Shown: one piece after another, positions 6,599-7,028 of the stretch
Numbering within the stretch: the first letter of the stretch is position 1
Layout: every line of letters begins with the position of its first letter
Source of the DNA: Desulfobacteraceae bacterium
GTDB lineage: Bacteria; Desulfobacterota; DSM-4660; Desulfatiglandales; Desulfatiglandaceae
Reading direction: 5' to 3'
Assembly (NCBI GenBank): GCA_030589225.1
Contig: JAUUWD010000083.1
Coordinates: 1-7,028 of the forward strand
DNA length: 7,028 nt
Notes under the pieces: model-generated
What the model saw: only the letters and a program-made list of their open reading frames with translations
Told to the model about the DNA's origin: nothing
Databases searched by the model: none
Translations under genes and position numbers: made by a program

Positions 6599-6643
6599 TA
6601 CATGCTTCCCGTGTTTAATAGATTTTAAGTAACTCCCCAAAAC

Positions 6644-6670
6644 GTTCGGGTATAATCTCATTTCCCGAAC
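6644..6670. terminator. T-flanked dyad in the radical SAM leader
   Basis: GTTCGGG (6644-6650) and CCCGAAC (6664-6670) are perfectly complementary with a 13-nt loop. On the plus strand five T follow (6671-6675); on the minus strand the stem is followed by GTTTT. It lies 46 nt upstream of the chosen radical SAM start, and the alternative ATG at 6661-6659 sits in its loop. On the minus strand it could act as a leader attenuator or affect translation; on the plus strand it looks like an intrinsic terminator, but no plus-strand gene precedes it closely. Confidence 0.4.
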
Positions 6671-6705
6671 TTTTTCGACAAATTATGATTTTAAGACGTT
6701 AGGTT

Positions 6706-6734
6706 TTTATATGCCTCCCATGCCACGGCTCTAA
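6706..6734 (-). promoter_or_regulatory. candidate promoter of the radical SAM gene
   Basis: Read on the minus strand, TATAAA (6711-6706, 5 of 6 to consensus) lies 17 bp after TTAGAG (6734-6729, a poor -35). A transcript from here would begin near 6699 and cross the T-flanked dyad before reaching the start at 6598. No cobalamin riboswitch (B12 box) is recognisable in the roughly 100-nt leader, which is also too short for one. Confidence 0.3.
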
Positions 6735-6841
6735 CGGAAATTGATTAGCCGGTGAAGGTTAAATAATAATGCTGGAATACTGGAACGATGGAACAATGGG
6801 TTCTGGAAAAATGGGGTAGTGGGATATTGACAACACGCCTC

Positions 6842-6870
6842 TTGACAAGGAGGTGAAAAGTATTCATAAA
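6842..6870 (+). promoter_or_regulatory. candidate outward-facing promoter inside the octamer element
   Basis: A perfect -35 TTGACA (6842-6847) is followed after 17 bp by CATAAA (6865-6870, 4 of 6). Another exact TTGACA lies 15 bp upstream (6827-6832). A strong ribosome-site-like AAGGAGGTG (6847-6855) overlaps the spacer. It would be transcribed rightwards out of the window. Any gene served lies beyond 7028 and is not visible. Confidence 0.3.
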
Positions 6871-6893
6871 TGGGAAAATTCTTTTCAAAGCTC

Positions 6894-6914
6894 AATCCCG
6901 CTAAAGACGGGATT
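6894..6914 (+). other. 7-bp hairpin AATCCCG/CGGGATT
   Basis: AATCCCG (6894-6900) pairs perfectly with CGGGATT (6908-6914) over a 7-nt loop, ending in a TTTT (6913-6916). It lies between the arms of the octamer element. The 8-mer ATCCCGCT at 6895-6902 recurs at 62-69, where it also forms the left side of a small hairpin. It could be a weak plus-strand terminator or part of the repeat element. Confidence 0.4.
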
Positions 6915-7028
6915 TTCGACTTTCCAATATTCCATCATTCCATTATTCCATGTGAGAAAAAATCACCAAACCTCAATAATCAGCTATAATTTCAATGAGT
7001 TGTAAGAATTACGAGACGTCTATTTACC

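Larger units (their letters stand above)
6773..6950. repeat. mirrored octamer repeats (TGGAA-type and complement)
   Basis: Units starting TGG run at 6773, 6781, 6789, 6797, 6804, 6812 and 6820, that is period 8 with one 7-bp step (TGGAATAC, TGGAACGA, TGGAACAA, TGGGTTC, TGGAAAAA, TGGGGTAG, TGGGATAT). Units ending CCA at 6926, 6934, 6942 and 6950 (period 8) are in the opposite orientation. The reverse complement of 6927-6950 matches 6773-6796 at 20 of 24 positions. Between the arms lie two exact TTGACA words, an AAGGAGGTG and a hairpin. No gene was recognised in 6662-7028. Confidence 0.7.

Noticed and set aside
6599..6661. Upstream ATG extending the radical SAM protein by 21 residues
   Set aside because: No well-placed ribosome site, the ATG lies in the dyad loop, and the family-like sequence starts at the ATG at 6598, which has GGGAAG 6 nt upstream.
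6599..6700. Cobalamin riboswitch before the B12-binding enzyme
   Set aside because: The leader is only about 100 nt and no B12 box was recognised.
6870..6989. 39-codon frame as a RiPP precursor
   Set aside because: It faces away from the radical SAM gene, its sequence is dictated by the hairpin and octamer arm, and it lacks a leader/core layout.

Overview
The window reads as an ordinary chromosomal stretch of an anaerobic, probably desulfobacterotal (former deltaproteobacterial) organism. That placement is inference. It rests on the pairing of Hsp20 with a LonB-type protease, an orphan cobalamin-binding radical SAM enzyme, a cysteine-cluster protein, and repeat-rich spacers. There is no 16S, tRNA or other marker gene to fix the taxonomy.

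Layout. Positions 1-806 hold no convincing gene. They contain small hairpins, a regular tandem repeat of ACTTTAG (278-341, with an outlier at 241) and a roughly 206-bp inverted-repeat element (514-719). A plausible sigma70-type promoter follows. Positions 807-3796 form a two-gene plus-strand operon: a small heat-shock protein (Hsp20) and, 47 bp later, an 831-residue Lon-related AAA+ protease whose Ser-Lys dyad is intact (S667/K710). Positions 3797-4247 are a spacer with hairpins and a second mirrored short-period repeat. Positions 4248-4751 (plus) encode a 167-residue protein with eight cysteines, resembling the YkgJ-type cysteine cluster proteins. Positions 4769-6598 (minus, convergent, 17-bp gap) encode a 609-residue B12-binding radical SAM protein related to the RiPP-maturation C-methyltransferase group. 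Positions 6599-7028 are its leader and a third mirrored repeat array, with no recognisable gene.

How the genes work together. Hsp20 and the Lon-like protease form a natural proteostasis pair: one holds unfolding proteins, the other degrades them. The radical SAM gene and the cysteine-cluster gene are convergent, so they are not co-transcribed, and nothing in the sequence links them functionally.

What stands out. (1) The radical SAM cluster motif is stretched to CX12CX2C, and no precursor peptide is visible nearby. (2) Each of the three large spacers carries the same architecture: degenerate 7- or 8-bp tandem repeats on one side and complementary copies in opposite orientation 70-200 bp away, with a different repeat sequence at each site. 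(3) The ACTTTAG array has a strict alternating 9/10-bp spacing. I see no complete new multi-gene system. The strongest leads are the variant radical SAM enzyme and the repeat architecture.
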